Source: Cercophora sp. LCS_1
Taxonomy: Eukaryota; Ascomycota; Sordariomycetes; Sordariales; Lasiosphaeriaceae
DNA length: 64,000 nucleotides
Direction of reading: 5' to 3'
Assembly (NCBI GenBank): GCA_036250225.1
Contig: JAPZLL010000005.1
Coordinates: 310,001-374,000, forward strand
Part shown: positions 44,501 to 55,440 of the stretch, in pieces
Layout of the letters: every line of letters starts with the position of its first letter
How positions within the stretch are numbered: the first letter of the stretch is position 1
Translations under genes and position numbers: made by a program
The notes under the pieces: generated by a model
Seen by the model: the letters and a program-made list of their open reading frames with translations, nothing else
Databases searched by the model: none
Told to the model about the DNA's origin: nothing

Positions 44501-44900
44501 GGGACGGGACAAGTTGGAGAGAGGGGAAGCGGGGTCGAATGCAAATCGCGCCGGTCACCAACCTTGTACAGTATTTTCTCGGCGGCATTGGGTAGCTTCA
44601 CTGTCTTTTCGAAGCGGTCTCCAACCCTTTCAAGTTGCTCACTCTTTGACCAGTTGTCAAAAGTACCCGTCACGTAGACTTCCTCGGCGTTGTGAGGCCT
44701 ACAATGACCCAAAACCCCGTCAGTAAACCAGTTCTTCATGGTGGCGCATCACGCAAAGTCAAAGCGAGTCAGAACGCCGCGTTTCCCCAGCAAGGCGCGC
44801 CGAAGCTCTTCGCGACAAGCCAACAAAATAAAAACCGAAAAGGAGGTATTGTGGGCCTATATCAGGGCATAACTAACCACTTAAAAGTAAATGTGGCCAT
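41577..44900 (-). CDS. CRP1/MDG1-like AMPK-CBM protein with two tandem-repeat families
   Basis: Three exons, 44878-44900, 44563-44698 and 41577-43811, give 797 residues. Residues 1-80 form an AMPK1-CBM (family 48 glycogen-binding-like) fold: MATFTFKWPHNAEEVYVTG, TFDNWSKSEQLERVGDRFEK, then YK|FVVDGNWTTDHTAP across intron 2. The joins restore this domain exactly, so the repeat region is not a separate gene. Five copies of PESTTAQLAGAV-type repeats follow, four near the start (about 100-210) and one more C-terminal (PDATTAALAGQV). Between them are four copies of a unit of about 68 residues with NPIQLAPGEKIPD and DNVTLDKESYEKSDRLP. The rest is Ala/Glu/Val-rich, ending in a basic RLSAFLSKIKHKV tail. 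Yeast Crp1 and Mdg1 share the N-terminal domain; Mdg1 acts at the plasma membrane in pheromone signalling. Function of the repeats is unknown. Intron 2 is 751 nt, very long for this locus. Confidence 0.85.
42460..43290 (-). repeat. Four coding tandem repeats of about 204 bp
   Basis: Protein-level repeat of about 68 residues inside the AMPK-CBM gene. Each copy carries PLPAxxGAxNP, LAPGEKIPD and DNVTLDKESYEK. Copies 3 and 4 are almost identical, suggesting recent duplication or concerted evolution. Copy 1 has a divergent linker. Confidence 0.85.
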
Positions 44901-45295
44901 CGCGGATGATGATCTTGATTTTTGCTGTCGCTCGGTATGATGTCGGTGGTGGATGTGGGACGAGCTGCCGCCAGGAGAGCTGGGTCCGAGGTCGCTTTCC
45001 GCGAGGAGCTGGTGTCTCTTGCAAGGAGCGGGAAGCGCTAAGTAGGTAGGTACGGGGAAGAGCAAACAGCTGTCCTGTCGGCGGGTGCGGAGTCAACGAG
45101 GACGCAGAAAAGCAGCTGAGATACAAGAGGTGACACAGTTTTGAAGCGCTTGGAAACGTTATCGTCGGCTGGATATACTTTTGTCACGCAGTAGGGGATG
45201 GATGCGATCAAGAGCAAATCGAAGAGGCTGGTCGTAATCAGAGGGCGGCAGCGCTAGCTCAATTGCGCACGCCAAGATATGACAGGTCCGGCGGA

Positions 45296-45438
45296 CCCGC
45301 CGGCTTCTGCAGCCTTCCATGTGGGCAACGCCACCAAAATGTCATTCAGATCCAAAAGCGTCCAGACCCGCCGGCTTCTGCAGTCTTCCATGTGGGCAAC
45401 GCCACCAAAACGATCATTCAGATCCAAAAGCGTCCAGA
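45296..45438. repeat. Two-copy tandem duplication, unit 71-72 bp
   Basis: Copy 1 is 45296-45366 and copy 2 is 45367-45438. Both start CCCGCCGGCTTCTGCAG and end CAGATCCAAAAGCGTCCAGA, with only a few differences. A short inverted repeat, CCGGCGG-ACC-CGCCGG, lies at the left end. Confidence 0.9.
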
Positions 45439-45522
45439 CAGCGTCAGATGCAGTCAACTGTCCGTGGACAGCAGCGGGCTCCCTCAACGCACTCGTGGAC
45501 CAGCGGCTCCGCAGGCAACAGG

Positions 45523-45779
45523 TGCCGTTTCTACTCACAAAATCCGGACAATGGAGTCGGGTGCCACTTAGGTGTCATACGCACTGCGATTTTGGGCGCT
45601 GCACGCTCGAACTGACGTAAAATTCGAGGTCAACTCTAGAGCTGTGGATTTGAAGTGGTTTAGTGCAGTGGAAAATTGGCTGCCCCTTAGGCTCTAAAGG
45701 GAGGCGGTCGACCGGTTGAACACCGGCAGGCTGGCTTCAGGGCGACTCCATTGTCCGGATTTCGTGAGTAGATACGGCA
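45523..45779. repeat. 37-bp inverted repeat with 183-bp spacer
   Basis: Left arm 45523-45559 and right arm 45743-45779 are reverse complements at 35 of 37 positions (core AATCCGGACAATGGAGTCG). The 257-bp unit could be a MITE-like element or a strong hairpin. No target-site duplication is obvious at its ends. Confidence 0.8.
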
Positions 45780-46419
45780 AGTCATCTGATAACTTGCATG
45801 GCCTCACCAGTTCGCAGCATTGCCATGGGTTTTCGGCCAATTGTTCTCACCAGCAGTGAGCTTGATGGGCGGCATTGGGCTCATGCATGGGCACCTTCGT
45901 GCCTGCCACTCACTGGCGCCATGAATGGATGCGGCTGATGGCATTGCGGCAAACCTGCAGAGACGCTGCAGGTCTGATTGGGCTTCAATTTCACACTTTC
46001 TTCCCATTGCGCCGGAATCGACTCCGCAGGTAGAATTGGTTCAAAATAATTCCAATCGCTGGAAATCCCTTCGAAGTAGATAAGAAGGATGATGGATATA
46101 TCAACCCACTTGCTGGCACCACCTGCAGCCTTGAACCCGCGATAAGCGTTTCAGCAACGCGAATGTGTTCCGAAGCTTCGCCCTCCAAATGAGAAATGTG
46201 AACATCGTGCCCATCCCAAACGTTGCGCCGCGTGTAGGCTACCTGTGTGCTGGCAAGAGAAAAAGTAGGGTTTCGAATGGCGTACCAGTGACAAAGCCTC
46301 ACACTAGACATATCCGAACCCTGTTATTTCCAAACCTGACCAGTGCCCAGATCGGACCAACGAAACTCCCACGAGCTTCGCCTCCGTCCTTGTCCCTTTT
46401 CTATATGTTTATCAGCCTC

Positions 46420-48450
46420 TCACCATCCAAACTGCTCACAGTGTAACTCGACGCCAGGACCGTCTCCACGAATCAACCGTGCGGTATTGTCTCGAACAAG
46501 ATGCATGAGCCCGTCAGGCCCACATGCCGCGACAAGGACGCGCTGATTGGACGGGGTGGTGGTGATGGCATCTCGAATCACCGAAACCAGATCGGGTCGA
46601 CCAGTCTTTACGGGGTGCTCGCTGTGTTGGGACGTGGACGAGGCGACAATCATGCCGTCCTTGGTAGAGAGAGCACCACGATTCTCAACACGTGTCTCCA
46701 GTATCTCCTTTTCAATATCCTTCTCTGAAACGGCGGGTTGGTGAGTTGGTAGCGGGAGCTGAGGCGCGCCTCCTTTCTCGGGGTCCTCGACGGTTGGCGA
46801 CAAGGGTGGCGTTGGCCCACCGGAAGACGTAGATGCGGCATCCCCTTGAAGGTCTGGTGATGACCCTGAGGATCTCGTGACGTACAAAGAGATGTCGATT
46901 TTGGGCGAATGGGCGTGGGTCTTGAGGAACTCGAGTTGTTCCTTGAACCACGACAGATTGTCTGTGAAATGGTGTCAGATAACTTAGACAGACGTCAAAG
47001 GAAAACACGTAGCGTGCTTACCATGTTGTTTAACGGCCCAGATGAAAACGATGTTCTTGTGAGCTTGGTCCTCCATCCTCTCCAAAACATTGACTGCAAG
47101 TCCAAAGGTAAAGGTGGCACCTCCGCCTCCAGCGATGAGCACAATCTTATCGTATTCCATCGGGTCCGGGAATGTTCCATAAGGCCCATCAAGCGATGCT
47201 CTCACTTTGGCCCCGGGGTTTGCAACGGCGTATTTGTGCAGATCGCGTGTGAACCCGTTGTTTGCCTTGACCGTAAACTCCACTGGGTTTGTTTTGTGAA
47301 TGGTGAACGGGTGCGTCTCAAACTTTCGAACAGCGGGAATCCACACGAAGCAGTGCTTCCCGGCTTGTGCCAACGCAGGTACCTTTTTCATAACAATCTT
47401 GGTTCCGCCGTTGGGGAGGGGATAGACTGTTGCCTCGTTGTTGATGCTGTTTAGAGCGAGCCGACTGGCTCTGATGAGGCGGTCCGAGAACCACAGCGAG
47501 GCAGCAATCAGTGTGAGGATCAAGCCCTTTCCGAAGTCTGGCTGGTGGAAACCAACACCGACAATAAGTGTGACATAGCTCGCGATATGGACAACGTAAA
47601 ACACCTCATACCACACACGACGGAGGACGGTAGCCGCAAACACTATGGTGAGAAGGGCAAAGCCGGCGATTATCCCAGCGATCATGTTTCGGTCGGAGTA
47701 CTTGGGCATGAGTTTGCCCATATTGCCAAAGTACGCCGTGTAGAGTGAAGCATGGAGGACAACGTAGGTAAAGACTGTGTAACCGACGATGTGGTGAAGA
47801 CAATTCAACCGTTCGTATGAATATGCGGTCAGAAAAGCCAGCGGCGTGTTCTTCAGGGCCAAGAAGACGGCAAAGATGAGATTTCCAAGTGCCATCCTAT
47901 GGGTTCCATCAGTTCCCCTTCAACTTGACGTGAAATGAGGACCACTGGACAACGTACCATGCAAATCTAGACCCACAGGTGCTCATAGAGCTGGTGTCCA
48001 AGTTGGTGAACGTGACGGCAAGGTTAATGCCCACATAGGCAGTCACCAGGAAGGCATGCCCGGCCGACTTGAAGCCCGGAGCTTTGCGGACGAGAACGTT
48101 GCGGACGAGCCTTGTAACATCTTGTCAGCGACCTAGATGTGCTCGATGATAGGAGCGACTGGGGTATACCTTGAAGCCCTCACAACCGGCTTCCCAAGCC
48201 CTGAGCCCTGCCCGGATTTGGAGGACCTCTCATGCTTCGTGACGAGCCAGCGCGTCCAGTGGAACAAGATGAAGATCGCCAAAAGACCACACAAAGAGGC
48301 AGCGTATATCTTCATCTGTCGCTCGTTCAAAAGTTTCCGAAGAGCGAATGCCGCTGCATTCGCTGGATTGCTGGGCCCTCCGGAGACTAGGCCACCTCCC
48401 TGAGCCCTACTGCCTCCATGGCCGGAAGTGTTGCCTGTAGACTCGGCCAT
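46420..48450 (-). CDS. Ferric-reductase family flavocytochrome (FRE type)
   Basis: Plasma-membrane oxidoreductase passing electrons from NADPH via FAD and two hemes to extracellular ferric iron or another acceptor. Exons are 48170-48450, 47958-48110, 47022-47896 and 46420-46961, giving 616 residues. There is no cleavable signal; several membrane helices follow an N-terminal Gly/Ser region. Candidate heme histidines are in LHHIVGYTVFTYVVLHAS (H179/H180, H193) and VVHIASY (H248), with H262 in GVGFHQPD. The FAD motif is HPFTI (340-344), NADPH motifs are GGGGATFTFG (401 on) and ACGPDGL near the C-terminus. A Ser/Pro-rich insertion of about 90 residues splits the NAD subdomain, as in other fungal members. 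A TGATAA word near 48601 could be a GATA (iron-repressor) half-site, but this is weak. NADPH oxidases share the fold; the layout favours ferric reductase. Confidence 0.9.
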
Positions 48451-51400
48451 CTGATTGGCGATAGATGGATTCCGTGTGAGGGGACAGCAGCTACAGCCCG
48501 GAATCGAGCTAGACAATGCCCGAGAGATGAAGTGGAGGAGGGATGAGGCTCCAGCTCAAGGACGGACAGGGGAAAGTGCTCGATATAAAAGAGCACGATG
48601 TGATAACCAAGGAAAGGGCTTGAGGGGGGAGGACCAGGGGAGAAGATCGTGGTCTAGACCTTCAACAAGCAGGGCGAGCCATATCCGGTGCTTGCATATA
48701 TCTGTACTTCTGCAAGATGTTCACAGCCATGGGGGTCTGCCAGATCTCGAAACAAAGTGGCCCAAGTGGGGTTGGACCAAACAACGGCGAGATAGATGAG
48801 GCAGGGAAGGCCCCTTGGGCTTCCAGAATGAAAAGTTGATTGCCCAAACGTCACATGGAGGGTAGTTTCTTTCAGCAGTCATGGCTGCCACGGCACTTCA
48901 GAACCCTGTCAGCCACGTCCAAACGCATCCCGGTTGGAGTGGCGTCTCAGTTCCGGTGTAGGTTAGCCAAACGGCGTTCTTGGTGGTGACACAACAACGG
49001 CGACTGCACGGCCGTGCTGTAGGTATGGCTCTAGGTACGGCAGTCAATACCGTTTGGGTACTTTGTGGGGCCAAGGGCCCGGAGAACATGCCGGTGACAA
49101 GCATCCGGGGTAGGACCGCTTCGGGGGTACATGGTATCCGAGGATGAGCATGCTGTTTGGTCAGCTTGACAAAGCAGCAAAAACATAGCAAGCATACCTG
49201 AGAATGCCGCCGAGAGGTAACTTGAGTGGGCCTGGGCGAGGTAAAGGACCGATACGTGCCATTGGCAGAACGGTAGTATCTGCAATCTGGATAAACGAGG
49301 GTAAACACAAGCCGAGTCACCGCGCTCCCTGCTGACCATGGGGAGAGCATATCCCAGGAATCCATCCCTAGTATACTGATGTCTACCCCACAAACGCACG
49401 CAATTTCAGTAAATATCGAGCAAAAGTTTATATCAGGTTTTGGAGGCCCTGTAGGGGCAGCGGTCGGTGGGGCTCCGACGAGCTGCCCCGGCCAGAGCTT
49501 GGGCCTGGTGTGAACGACATTGCATCACGGCAGCTTCAGCTCGTCCCGCCCCAGGTCAGAGACTACTGGCAAGGCTGGCTGCCACGTGAAGCGTGCGCGT
49601 GTGTCCAGGTGCGTAGCCGAAGCTCGCGTCCCACATCACCAACGCAAGCGAAGGCGGAGGCAATAATGACAAACATGAACCACCTACCTCGGTCGGACAT
49701 CGGCCGACGACAACTGATATCGGCGAGTCCTTTGGCCCTATCGAACAACGCCTACCTAGGAAGACGCGATGGCTGGCACCAGCAGGATGGGCACCACCTG
49801 CTTCATGGCAGCACGAATCATGACGCGGCCTAAGGTTTGCGCGCGGGAGATTGCCAGCTTGACGCCGCGCCGGTGGGGGAGTATCGGCACAAGCGATAAT
49901 ATAGAATGGCATATGCAAAACAACGGGCATCGCAACAATGTGACGACCTGACTTTTTGAATATCGGGTGTGCCTGGGTCACAGGGCGAAACGCGTTGATT
50001 CGCTCCCAACAAGGCTTGGGATATGTGCTTCTCGGCGACGAGGCCACCATCGGAAAGTCGGCTCACCGATGACCGCTCGCCTGGCCAAGACATGAGATCG
50101 GCCGGCTGCCCATTGCCTCCGGAAAGGTAAGGAAAGTAAGCAGCGCCCGCCCGCTGACGACGTGGTACTCTTGGCCGTCGTGTGTCGCTGTTGTCGAGCA
50201 ACCCTGGAGAAGGCATCCGTCGGAGCGTGGACCCGACGATGGGAGATCGAAGGAATCGGACAAAATGACACCCTCCAGGAAGATTGAGGAGGCGGAACTG
50301 TCCAAAGACGGTAGGTAGCACTAGCGGGTAGCGTTGTGATTGCTAGGTTGCTGATGCTCTAAGGAGTCAAAGTAGCGCAGGATGTGGAGCGAAAACGGCC
50401 GAAGCTCAAGAAAGAGGCGTGCACAACCTCCCAAGCCAAGTTGTGGTATCGATGGTATCATCGGGGGTAGAGACAAAATGAGGGAGGTATGAAGACGGCA
50501 GGCAACGTTGGTAGCGAAGCGGTGCACTGCGCAAGGGACGCTGGCGGGTTGTGATGGAGCTGTCAGGTAAAGTCGCCTCTTCCCCCGCGCCGGGTGTGTA
50601 GTGCCAAATCAGGCAAGTTCGCACCCTTGCACGCCGAGGCCGGGGTCAACCCAATTGGGCCGGCATCTGCCCTGTTGCACCCTCCAGCGCCTGTCAGCAC
50701 CTTCCTTGGTGTCCACCTCCAATGCCTTGACTTTGAAACGCAACCTCGAAGGACCGACCGGCGTCATTCTGCCCAGACAAGCAATAACCTGTGGCAAGCC
50801 CCAATCTGGGTCCTGTGTCTATCATGGGAAGTCATTGGATGTTTTTCTGTCGGCTCTTCCTCATTGTCAGAGGCAGATAGCATAGTTTCGGCACTTGGAG
50901 CTTCGAGCGACGATCGACGAGCTTCGGTTTCCCATCCATGTGAAGCTTCGTTTTCTCCACCGGAAGGAGGCTGGCTTGGAGTGCACTGGCGAATGGTCTG
51001 GAAACCCTCTACACAATAATCTGGTGCGGGTGACTACAAGTCCTTCCGCCTCCACCCGCTGAGAACCCGCGTGGACTGCACACCTCAGTCCTGGGAAGTA
51101 GACGGCGACGGCACTCCCGCACTGGGAGGACGATGGGCACCACTATCTTGTCTTGGCTCACGGCTGCCAAGATCCCTGCCGTGGAACGCGCCGCTCAAGC
51201 TTATTTCGACTGTAGGGGGGGGGGGGGGGTAGGGGTAGGGGATAGGGGGTACTGGGCAACTAATTCGGTCAACCAACTTCTAAGAAAACATTCATCACAT
51301 CTCCAGCTAGCTTCTGCATGGCTTCCAGCCCCAGAATTACAGTTCTCGGAACAATCTAGGCCTTTGTGGAACTTGAGTTGGTGGTGTTGACCCCTGGCCA

Positions 51401-52338
51401 CGGAATCCCATGGCAGGACGCCAAGGTGAGGAGGACGTGTTGGGCGTCATCGGCATCAAAGGTCACTATTCCACTTCACCTATACGACTGTTTTCCCCGC
51501 CACTGTCTACGTGTGTGTAGTGGGCGCTCTTGGACTTTACAAAACAAAGGCAACATCAATGTTTTGTTCCGAACAGTCCAACCTGATAAACTCACATCCT
51601 CCTCACCTTGAGTGCCTAATTGGGACACCAACAAAAGCCGAAGTTCCTCTATGCAGTGGCCGACATGTCTCTCCGATTTAACGGTGGGAGTGATAATCTA
51701 AACTGTCGAAACGCACAGAGACCCAATCAAAGCGCCTCGATTAATTTCACGTGGCTGTGGCCTCCCATCAACATCCCGATTCAGGTGATCCATGGCCCTC
51801 GGTTGACTACCCAGGCAGTGATTTGTTGGTTAATTCAACATCAGATTGGCTGGGGTGTTGTCCTTTTTCTCATAATTTACAGCCCAACCGGTAATCTCCC
51901 TTGATTGGCAAAGTCGACCCAACGTGAGCTTTCGGGCACAAGAAATTTGCCGATTGTGGAAGGAGGTTAACCACCTTGCTCGTTGTAAGTTGGGCTATCT
52001 GGACCATCTGGGCCATCTCCCACGGTAGCAGGATTTTCCTGATGGACCAAAGCCAACAGCTCTCGAAAGAGATGAAGACCATGATGCCGAAAGTTCTTCA
52101 CATCGAATTGCCCACCATGCACTGAGTCCTAAACTGGGATGGGATGTCATGAACACTACCTGGGTATTTTTAAATGTGGCAAAGTGAGTAGACGCTTCAT
52201 GGAAATAAAGGGGATGAGTCTGAGACCAACAACAGCGAAAACCCACCATCACGCTCTACTGATGCACAAGACAGCTCCCCACCGTCATAGCAAGCCATTG
52301 CTTCCAAACAACAAAGCCAACAGTAATAACAAATTCTC
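48451..52338. other. 3.9-kb stretch, no gene recognised
   Basis: Open frames of up to 164 codons occur on both strands (for example 48898-49365 - and 49556-50050 -) but none shows a domain, and most start with non-ATG codons or overlap each other. It contains the G-rich tract at 51215-51255. A fast-evolving gene with introns could be hidden, particularly on the minus strand at 48.9-49.4 kb. Confidence 0.4.
51215..51255 (+). repeat. G15 run and G-quadruplex-type tract
   Basis: Fifteen consecutive G are followed by TA-GGGG-TA-GGGG-ATA-GGGGG-TACT-GGG, giving at least four G runs of three or more with 2-4 nt loops on the plus strand. Confidence 0.85.
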
Positions 52339-53685
52339 TCAGTTCCATATCCGGTCCGCGCTTACAAGGCGGTGGCTGTTTCGAGCGCTGTCACGGGCGG
52401 GATCACCACTTGATAAGGGCCATGGCGGCTTCCTTAAGTGGCCGGGTGACGGAGGCGAGAACCCGTAGCTGGTTTGTTTCGATTCCACGGATAGAATATC
52501 GTACGGCGCCCGTGAATACACACGCTTATTCCGAGGCGACATTAGGGGCGGGCTTGTTTCGACTCGCTCATAAGCAGTCTCGTGCGTCATGGGCGCGAAC
52601 ACTGACGTGAGGGGATACGGCTTCGAGATGGAAAAGGCCTGCGGCCGTCTCAGCTTCCCCTGACTAAGTCGCAGTGGCAGTGCCTCTGGATCCGAAGCAG
52701 ATTTGAATGGGGAGGTGTTGTCCCATGAAACCCCAAATGCCTTCCCAACGGGGATGGCTAGTGAGGCGATACAAGCGAGTAGGACGAGGACATCGTCGAG
52801 GATGGCAATGACAGTTCTCGAGCCGGCAAGGCCTCCATTCATACCGCCTGAAAATGCAGCAAGCCTAAGAACGGAACGTAGCAACAGGAGGAATGCAGCA
52901 GTTTGCATGACTAGTGGGTGGTAAGATGTTAGTTTCTGAGGCACAGACTTTGACGCGCAGATGGAATCGTACTGAGAAGCCAGATATTGAAGTGATGTGA
53001 CGAGAAAACCGGCGCGAAGGCGGTGTCAAGGCTATGATGGCGACGAGACAGCTTGACCCGAAACGCGAGATAGAGGACGAGGAAAGAGGCGAGGCTGATG
53101 ACTTGTAATACCAGCCCGGCAACAAGAATGCGCGCCTCTTGTGTGGTCTGTCGAGGAAGTTAGTATATGCAATCTTCGGCTGTTGTTCTGTATCTTGCCT
53201 CGCGTTCTAAGTCCTGGCGAGCAGCAGAGGTAATGGCCACGGATTGGAATACAAGAGCGAATGTGTCGACCACCAGGAAGAAAACGGTGAAGTATGTCGG
53301 GCGAGAAACGAGGCTGAACGACTTCCCATAAATGACCATGACGCGTGGAAGGGCGATATAGTTGGCAGCCCCAACCAGTATCCCCCCCCCAGAGAGACCC
53401 GAGCATATAAATGCAGAATAATGCCCTGTTCTTGGTGTCGACTTGCAGTAACGCAGCCCCCGAGTGACCAATTACCTCGACGAGCAACCCAGCCACCATC
53501 GGCGCGATGTACATTGGCGTCTTATACCGGAACCCGACAAAGACACTGACGGGGATCAGAGCTGAAAAGGTGGCGAGTACGAAAGCGTTACCGGCTGGGG
53601 TAAGGTAAAGGCCGTCGAGTTCGTCACGGCGGGGGTGCATTTTGCCAAGTATCCCAAGGATTGCCGCTGTCTTGTCGTATTTCAT
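52339..53685 (-). CDS. RTA1-like seven-helix membrane protein, frameshifted at a G9 run
   Basis: Member of the fungal RTA1/RTM1 family of seven-helix membrane proteins linked to lipid translocation and drug resistance. Exon blocks are 53199-53685, 52973-53147 and 52339-52910. They encode LTPAGNAFVLATFSALIPVS, VEVIGHSGAALLQVDTK, GAANYIALPRVMVIYG, YFTVFFLVVDTFALVFQSVA, EARILVAGLVLQVISLASF, LLLLRSVLRLAAFSGGMNGG and ILDDVLVLLACIASLAIPVG, then a disordered cytosolic tail. Between YMLGSL and ILVGAANY the frame shifts by one base at nine consecutive G (53382-53390). Total exon length is one base over a multiple of three. Intron 1 (53148-53198) has a GC donor (GCAAGA) and a TACTAAC branch site; intron 2 is GT-AG. 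The start could be 53685 or 53640. It is either a young pseudogene or a homopolymer error. Confidence 0.8.
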
Positions 53686-55440
53686 GGCAGGCAGAAGCCA
53701 CAAGGCAAATGCCAGTTGATGAGGTCAAAATGGAAATACACTGGGTGACAACTTGGGATCTTCAGCACACAGATATACGCGGCACTTCATCAAAAGCTGC
53801 CTTGGCCCCCATCCCGGTACTGTGGAGGCGAATCTGGCGGGCGCTTCGCAAATACTGGAAGGGAGTGCAGTTGGCCGAGATAGTTTGTCACCTGCAGCGT
53901 CATCTGCACATACACCGAAATAACCATACTGTGAGCTTGCTGCACTATGTGCAATGTTTGTTAGTAGGTACGCATGATCACCACCTGAAAGGAAAACTGA
54001 GATTCCCGTCACCTACAAGCCGGGGGTTCCTGAAAATGTCGGACCGGAAAGCTGATCGCCGCAACGGGCGATTGCATTCTAGGCAATGCCCTGCCAATTG
54101 AGGCGTCGCCCTCGCCGACTACCCATGGAACGAGCGCAATACTTCTAGGTCTAGAGTCGTGTGCATCTAGCTGTTGGGTGGTCCACACGGTGCATGTTCC
54201 ATAGGTAGGCACCTTGGTAGTCCCCCCCCACTTGAACCCGGCAGTTCGGATCAGTGGAAAAGCGCTGTTTCAGTTACGCGCCGAGCCTGTTTAATCCGCC
54301 AGTCGGAAACTCGAGCAACACACCAACGTTGCTTGCTCCAAGCTGATCGCGCAATCCTACTGCACTTGCTTCCTGTTGGCCTTTCAAATGGACGACTGAC
54401 CAGCCAATAGGGGAATCTCATGCTGGAGGGAGGGCTACTTCCTCTGGTCGCAGGTAGGCGACGGAAAAAGGGGCGCACCACGCCCAGTGCCAAGAGCTCG
54501 GTTGTTGTCCAGGGCGTCCTGCAACACTCGAACTCTTATATACCTAGATTATACCCGTCGTCAAGCCAACTCTTGACGTTCGGGACTTTGGGCAGGATAA
54601 CGCGTAGGTCCTATTTGGATGCCGTGTGCTGGGGAAGAAGATGTGAAAGGTCTTTCTCTCCCTCGCTCGTTGTTCAATAACCTCCAGAGGCACACCAAGT
54701 GTCCAAATAGATGTTGTAGAGATGGTGAGTGTGGCGTAGGAGACTCGGTGGCTGCATCTTAAGAAGCTGCCGCGGGGGCTCGACAAAGAACTGGCAGCGC
54801 GCTTGAACCGCAAGACCCTGGCCCAGACAGCCGCGAGGGATGAGAAAGACGGGAGTCGCGGTTGGTGAATGGTGACAGGGTGCTGCATAAACGCTACTGT
54901 GCCAGAGATATTCGGGGAGCTATCGAACTAACGCCCTGATTGAACAAATGTAGGACTCTTTTTTTTTCTACTTCTTCTTCTTCGTCTTGTCTTTTTTTTT
55001 TTTTTTTTTTTTTTTTTTTGGTACAATTCCAGGTTGGGAGTCGGGCTCTTTCTTTACGCCACTCGATGGGTTGAAAAAAGGTTTGGCGAGGGCGTTTCCC
55101 CAGGAGGTCGCCACGTCGCCAAGACGTGCTAGCCGCAGTGGGCACAACCCTTCCTTGTCCCCTTGACTTGCAAACTAGCACCGGCTTAGCATCGGATGAC
55201 GTCAAACCACTCTGAGCTTCATTCCCCTGCACGCAAGGGAAGGTGCTACACTCTCACATGCGATACCTAAGGTACCTGATAAGGCAGTGAGCTCTTCAAG
55301 ACGATCGGGCACCTACCTATTCTCACCCAACCGCTTTCAAAGGTTAGCAACGCCGTCCGGATAACGTAAGGCCGTGCTCCACCGTGTGCGAAGTAGGCAC
55401 CGTTCCGGCTTCCCGTGCTGCACAAACAGTGAGGCTCCAG
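53686..55440. promoter_or_regulatory. Divergent promoter region, RTA1-like / lipase
   Basis: 1.75 kb between divergent starts, without a recognisable gene. It contains the 28-T run at 54992-55019 preceded by a TTC-rich stretch. Confidence 0.5.
54992..55019. repeat. Homopolymer run, 28 T
   Basis: Longest mononucleotide run in the window, preceded by TTCTTC repeats. It could be a poly(dA:dT) nucleosome-depleting element or the trace of an A-tailed insertion. Confidence 0.9.

Larger units (their letters stand above)
44901..46419. other. Intergenic with structured repeats
   Basis: 1.5 kb upstream of the CRP1-like start and downstream of the ferric-reductase stop. It holds the 71-bp tandem duplication (45296-45438) and the 37-bp inverted repeat (45523-45779). 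No gene is recognised. Confidence 0.6.

Noticed and set aside
36102..48450. Secreted and membrane proteins considered as a functional gene cluster (CFEM-like protein with ferric reductase)
   Set aside because: They are 10 kb apart with unrelated RING and AMPK-CBM genes between, so an iron-uptake cluster is not supported.
48898..49365. 155-codon minus frame near the ferric reductase
   Set aside because: No motif and low-complexity Cys/Arg content; could be part of an unrecognised spliced gene but not supported.
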